From the NCBI GenBank assembly GCA_002887195.1, contig PJAB01000752.1, positions 1 through 21,263 on the forward strand: a stretch of DNA of 21,263 nt, in the 5' to 3' direction. This document shows positions 19,001 to 21,263 of this stretch, in pieces. A model generated the notes under the pieces. It did not search any database, was not told where the DNA came from, and saw only the letters and a program-made list of their open reading frames with translations. How positions within the stretch are numbered: position 1 is the first letter of the stretch; each line of letters opens with the position of its first letter. This stretch comes from Chrysochromulina parva (lineage: Eukaryota > Haptophyta > Prymnesiales > Chrysochromulinaceae). The translations under genes were made by a program, and so were the position numbers.

Positions 19001-20191
19001 GGGTCGGGTAGGCGGCGACGGCGGCGGGGGCGACGGCGGGGGCGGCGATGGCGGTGACGGTGGGGGCGGCGACGGCGACGGTGGGGGGGGCGACGGCGGT
19101 GGAGGCGAAGGCGGGCGAGCGGGCGGCGGCGGCGGCGACGGCGGGGGCGGCGACGGCGGTGGGGGAGTCGAAGGTGGAGGCGGCGGAGGCGACATTGGCG
19201 GGAGCGAAGGTGGCGACGGCGACGGAGGCGGGGGAGGTGAAGGCTCGGGTGACAGAGGCGACGGAGGGGGTGGCGACGGCGGAGGCGGCAGTGGCGGCGG
19301 CGGTGGCGGCGGAGGTGGCGGGGGAGAAGGCGGTGGGCTCCGCGGTGGAGGAGAGGCTGGCGGCGCCCCGGGTGGTGGACGCGGAGGGGGGAGATCTGGA
19401 GGAGGGAGATCTGGAGGGGGGCGATCTGGAGGAGGGAGATCTGGAGGGGGGCGATCTGGCGTTGGCGGCGGCGGCCGTGAAGGCTCTGGAGGAGGGAGAT
19501 CTGGAGGAGGAGGAGCCTCAGGGCTGGGCGGCGGCACCGAAGGTGGCGGCGACGCCGGCGGCAACGATGGCGGGAGGGCAGGTGGCATCGGAGGCGGAGA
19601 GGGCGGAGGTGGAGAAGGCGGAGAGGGCGGAGAGGGCGGAGAGGGCGGTGAGGGCGGTGAGGGAGGCGGAGAGGGCGGAGAGGGCGGAGGCGACATCGTG
19701 ACCGACATTCCCGCTGGCACTGCAGCAGAGGGATCGATGGCAACCTGAGCTTGGACGCTGACGCTCATGCTCAACGTCGAACCAGGGCACGATACAATAG
19801 CAAGAGCCGCAATCGTCTCGTTGAGCAACACCAAGAGAGCGTGAGTAGCAGCCGTGCCGCCGATTGCAGGTGTGGGTGAGGCGATGACGATTCTCACGGC
19901 CTCTGTACAAGCCTGGAATGACCCCTGCAGCTCACGGCGACGAGATTGAACGACGTCGAAATCATAGTGCTCGTGATCGAGGATGCGAAGACGCGCTCCC
20001 GAGGGAAGCACCCCGCTGAGCTGGCCACGTCCAGAGCCCGTCGGCGCTGAAGGTGCTCCATACATCCCAGGAGAGTAGACGTAGTACGGGCCAGTCGACG
20101 GCAGTGGCAGCGGCGGAGTACGTGAGTTGTTCGTCGCTGCTGGCGGCGGTAGGTCCGGCAGGGAGGGCGATCCCTGCGTTCCCCATGGCAT
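16100..20191 (-). CDS. Large proline-rich single-pass membrane protein, pherophorin-like architecture
   Basis: The frame is open for 1363 codons without an intron; the first ATG is at 20191. It has a short Pro-rich start, then a globular segment (about 67-152, with ILDHEHYDFDVVQSRRRELQ and one Cys pair). Long PPSPPP stretches follow (about 164-465 and 630-770). Between the two Pro stretches lie a segment at about 494-575 and a Cys motif near 592-629: CSNTCDF, CSDGG, CPYGTDCTDCGPR. A SEA-like segment follows (about 775-835: VTLSMSLDDFDV, GSIIVTTRIV). The membrane helix is at about 905-932 (FLLIALIMAGVSNVACALGI), followed by RRRRRRR. The roughly 430-residue tail is Ser/Arg-rich and holds seven RLPPPG-type repeats. 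PPSPPP is typical of hydroxyproline-rich algal wall and surface proteins. No clear signal peptide is visible at the start, so an upstream exon may be missing. Glycine-rich frames on the other strand are shadows. Confidence 0.75.
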   Translation of the reverse strand: MPWGTQGSPSLPDLPPPAATNNSRTPPLPLPSTGPYYVYSPGMYGAPSAPTGSGRGQLSGVLPSGARLRILDHEHYDFDVVQSRRRELQGSFQACTEAVRIVIASPTPAIGGTAATHALLVLLNETIAALAIVSCPGSTLSMSVSVQAQVAIDPSAAVPAGMSVTMSPPPSPPSPPPSPPSPPSPPSPPSPPSPPPPSPPPMPPALPPSLPPASPPPSVPPPSPEAPPPPDLPPPEPSRPPPPTPDRPPPDLPPPDRPPPDLPPPDLPPPRPPPGAPPASPPPRSPPPSPPPPPPPPPPPLPPPPSPPPPSPLSPEPSPPPPPSPSPPSLPPMSPPPPPPSTPPPPSPPPPSPPPPPARPPSPPPPSPPPPSPSPPPPSPPSPPPPSPPPPSPPTRPPPSPPPPRPPPPFPPPPLPPPPSPPPPTPLVTPPRSPTPFPPPPPSPFTPEPSRPRPSRPPSPPSAPPFPPGGFVNSPSRPTAPPLSLPPPPTFASVGVQGDACIPSASAPTSTPADMVVVAACAGQLTNDVLSATSAIGSVTAGSTDSTALNVGLNIQTQLSPSGLDALRAVLDTGITPNLPPPAAPPSPPSALCSNTCDFVSPVCSDGGAGAVLSSCPYGTDCTDCGPRIPRASPPLQPLPSPPQPPPPPPPLSPSPPPPSLLPPPPPSPPLQAPESPFPQPSAPPVLLPPSPEPCPPPPPPPSPSPPEPSPPPPSQPSQPYPPSTPPTPRTPPEPSPPPPPPPSPRPPEPSPPPWQPPPPPPPPPDPLPPPPYPPGAVTQQQVSFAVTLSMSLDDFDVNARAVYKNTVAAQVGVSADSISLEVEEGSIIVTTRIVTPDATSAVQIRNSVSMVAMAPASFTHNLRANPQFTNVQVQGITAPQVATVLVPDDTERLDASSAAALLAKDSASSSFLLIALIMAGVSNVACALGIAVLMVRRRRRRRAKLGQGSTPSRPNDERDGNSGIDMTDLAKVEVGHASTPARSAALAAPTTAAPPTAPTSDDVDLRKESQRDRGRTSAMTPVTAHERTRSHDPFPSRINNSTAKLDTKLGDNVTAKLERARVAARAGQSLSAAFAAAKVRRIEDDDGLWNVAATSSTPSCSSFVQEDEKVAPSDRSAYGKKADSRPSSGVPALDASAATERGGFDSSRSSRGRSTLGRLSRATPTAMSLSRGLTSSNDLHGASARPALPHADLTSAMPPARRLPPPGRLPPPGRLPPPERLPPPGRLPPPGRLPPPGRLPPPERRVPAASSSSGSAITADTTTIGTTDDRPALVAADDMFTPRATARASNQQGTCAFAARSRVTPVMPLSRTDTVTAALDAAIAASRPPGPSRVQQVEENVQVSVKEASELVSLESSWRGKI
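16461..16586 (-). repeat. 18-bp tandem repeat, seven copies
   Basis: Seven units of AGGTGGTGGGAGACGTCC, with C/T variation at one site, encode RLPPPG/RLPPPE hexapeptides in the cytoplasmic tail of the proline-rich protein. The period keeps the frame. Confidence 0.93.
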
Positions 20192-20789
20192 CAAAGACGT
20201 CGGGGCGGGGCGAAGGGAAGTCGACTCAGAATCGCGCCACTTCAAGTCAAGTCAAGTCAAGTCAAGTCAAGACAAGTCGCCGCTTCGGGCGACAAACATC
20301 GTAAGACACCAAAAGTGCAGCGGTTCCTCGAGGACTTCCCCTCCTCTAAAGAATGGCTCAAATTTTAGATCTTCACTTTCTGCAGTGAGTTCCCGCGTCA
20401 AGAAAACAATCAAGCGTCTGGCGCCGCTGGGCTCTGGGGTGGCGCTCTGACTCGTCTCTGTCTGAGGGTACAATTGTATTTGGGAATCGAGTCATATTTT
20501 ACGTTATATACGGCTCGACTGGTCACGGGGTTATGCATGGGGGTACCCGAGGTTCGCCTTCATGTTTCCCGCTTCGCAACTGCTCGCCACGCACGACGCG
20601 GCTACGTGCGAACGAGGGTATCGTGTCGGCCGTTATAACGAATAATTATGTGTACATGTAATACATAAAATACACAGATCTTTTCCAATGGAATCCATGG
20701 TTTCCCACCCTTCCCGTTGGGTAAGTTTGGTAAGTTTGCAAAACGCGCACTTTTCGGCGAAAAAAGCCGACGAGTCGTGAAATCCGACG
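20192..20789. promoter_or_regulatory. Divergent intergenic region before the proline-rich gene and U-box gene 2
   Basis: It contains a five-base repeat (CAAGT, about seven units) at 20243-20278, just upstream of the proline-rich gene's ATG, in its likely 5' leader. It also has GTACAATTGTA near 20468, AT-rich TATTTTACGTTATATACGG near 20496 and AT-rich TAATACATAAAATACAC near 20659. CTTTTCGGCGAAAAAAGCCG at about 20750-20769 resembles a segment before U-box gene 1. Promoter roles are inferred. Confidence 0.5.
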
Positions 20790-21263
20790 ATGCCGCTTGC
20801 GAGGGTGGTGGCGGGCAGCCGCGGTGGCGATTCGGCAGCAGCAGCATCACGCGCAGCGTCAGCAGCAGCAGCAGCAGGAGCAGGAGCACGAACAGCAGTC
20901 GCTGACGCGGAAGACGGCCCACCTTCGCCAGCGCCCGCCCCGCCCTCCTCGAAGGCGCTCTTGAAGAGGGAGCGTAAAGCGGAGCGGCATCCACCGGGCG
21001 GCAGGTTCGCCGACCTGCAGATGCTAACAGCTAAATGCAATGCTCTCGTGGAGCAATCCAAGGCCGATTTGGCAATCTTCCTGCACAAAACAGAGCGAGG
21101 CGTTGCGCGAGCTGGAGCTGCGGCAGACCAACGCAAAAGGCCGCCCAAGCGCGGCCGCGAGGCTGCCGAGGCCGAGGACGCGACGGTGCAGCTGCGCCGA
21201 CACAAGAGCGCCACCGAGGAGGCCTTTGCCGAGCTCGTCTGCCCCATCACCTTCTCGCTGCCC
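20790..21263 (+). CDS. Second U-box protein, 5' part only (runs off the right edge)
   Basis: The frame from the ATG at 20790 stays open to the window edge (158 codons). It starts MPLARVVAGSRGG, then an Ala-rich stretch, a Pro/Lys segment and a helical region (LQMLTAKCNALVEQSKADLA). It then enters PPKRGREAAEAEDATVQLRR and VCPITFSLP, the beginning of a U-box. The last roughly 125 bases are very similar to 14543-14667 in U-box gene 1, so the two are paralogues about 6 kb apart. Where gene 1 has its ATG, gene 2 reads AGG within a longer protein; gene 2 therefore has about 115 extra N-terminal residues. Likely an E3 ubiquitin ligase; whether Sel1 repeats follow cannot be seen. Confidence 0.85.
   Translation, partial: MPLARVVAGSRGGDSAAAASRAASAAAAAGAGARTAVADAEDGPPSPAPAPPSSKALLKRERKAERHPPGGRFADLQMLTAKCNALVEQSKADLAIFLHKTERGVARAGAAADQRKRPPKRGREAAEAEDATVQLRRHKSATEEAFAELVCPITFSLP

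Noticed and set aside
16908..19748. Long glycine-rich plus-strand ORFs (GGGGDGGGG type)
   Set aside because: They are shadows of the PPSPPP coding strand. Only the minus strand gives a membrane helix, a Cys motif and a single 1363-codon frame.

Overview
The window is nuclear DNA of a GC-rich unicellular eukaryote. All CDS calls come from reading frames and splice phase alone. A plastid-type LETM1-like protein, a very large proline-rich membrane protein of the kind seen in algae, and short introns point to an alga, possibly a haptophyte or another lineage with a secondary plastid. The exact lineage cannot be fixed from the sequence.

Layout. 1-2071 (-): a PWWP-domain protein in two exons that runs off the left edge; its second exon is an uninterrupted frame with no start codon of its own in the usual sense. 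2298-5753 (+): an eight-exon LETM1-like gene, divergent from the PWWP gene. 5754-7575: a convergent intergenic stretch with a 35-bp x4 repeat, a perfect 20-bp palindrome and one weak ORF. 7576-10799 (-): an eight-exon DNAJC22/wurst-type gene (signal peptide, TM2 domain, several membrane helices, C-terminal J domain). 11730-14396 (-): a six-exon DEAD-box RNA helicase of the Dbp2/Dbp3 type. 14542-15321 (+): an intronless U-box/Sel1-repeat protein, divergent from the helicase with 145 bp between the start codons. 16100-20191 (-): an intronless 1363-residue proline-rich protein with one membrane helix. 20790 to the right edge (+): the 5' part of a second U-box gene, a paralogue of the first. The genes look like ordinary housekeeping and surface functions and do not form a pathway.

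The unusual part is the introns. The four multi-exon genes carry 20 introns whose phases all close perfectly. Most are packed with tandem 10-bp repeats built on TGAYNNCYNN (for example TGATTGCCAT, TGATGACCTC, TGACCTCTAA). These repeats always lie in the sense orientation of the host transcript, whichever strand that is, and I found none in the intronless genes or the intergenic stretches. Many introns also hold extra copies of the end of the preceding exon together with its 5' splice site, or begin with a copy of the first bases of the next exon. These are footprints of intron birth and growth by tandem duplication. In two introns the internal copies form 21-nt in-frame units flanked by AG and GT, which could act as microexons.
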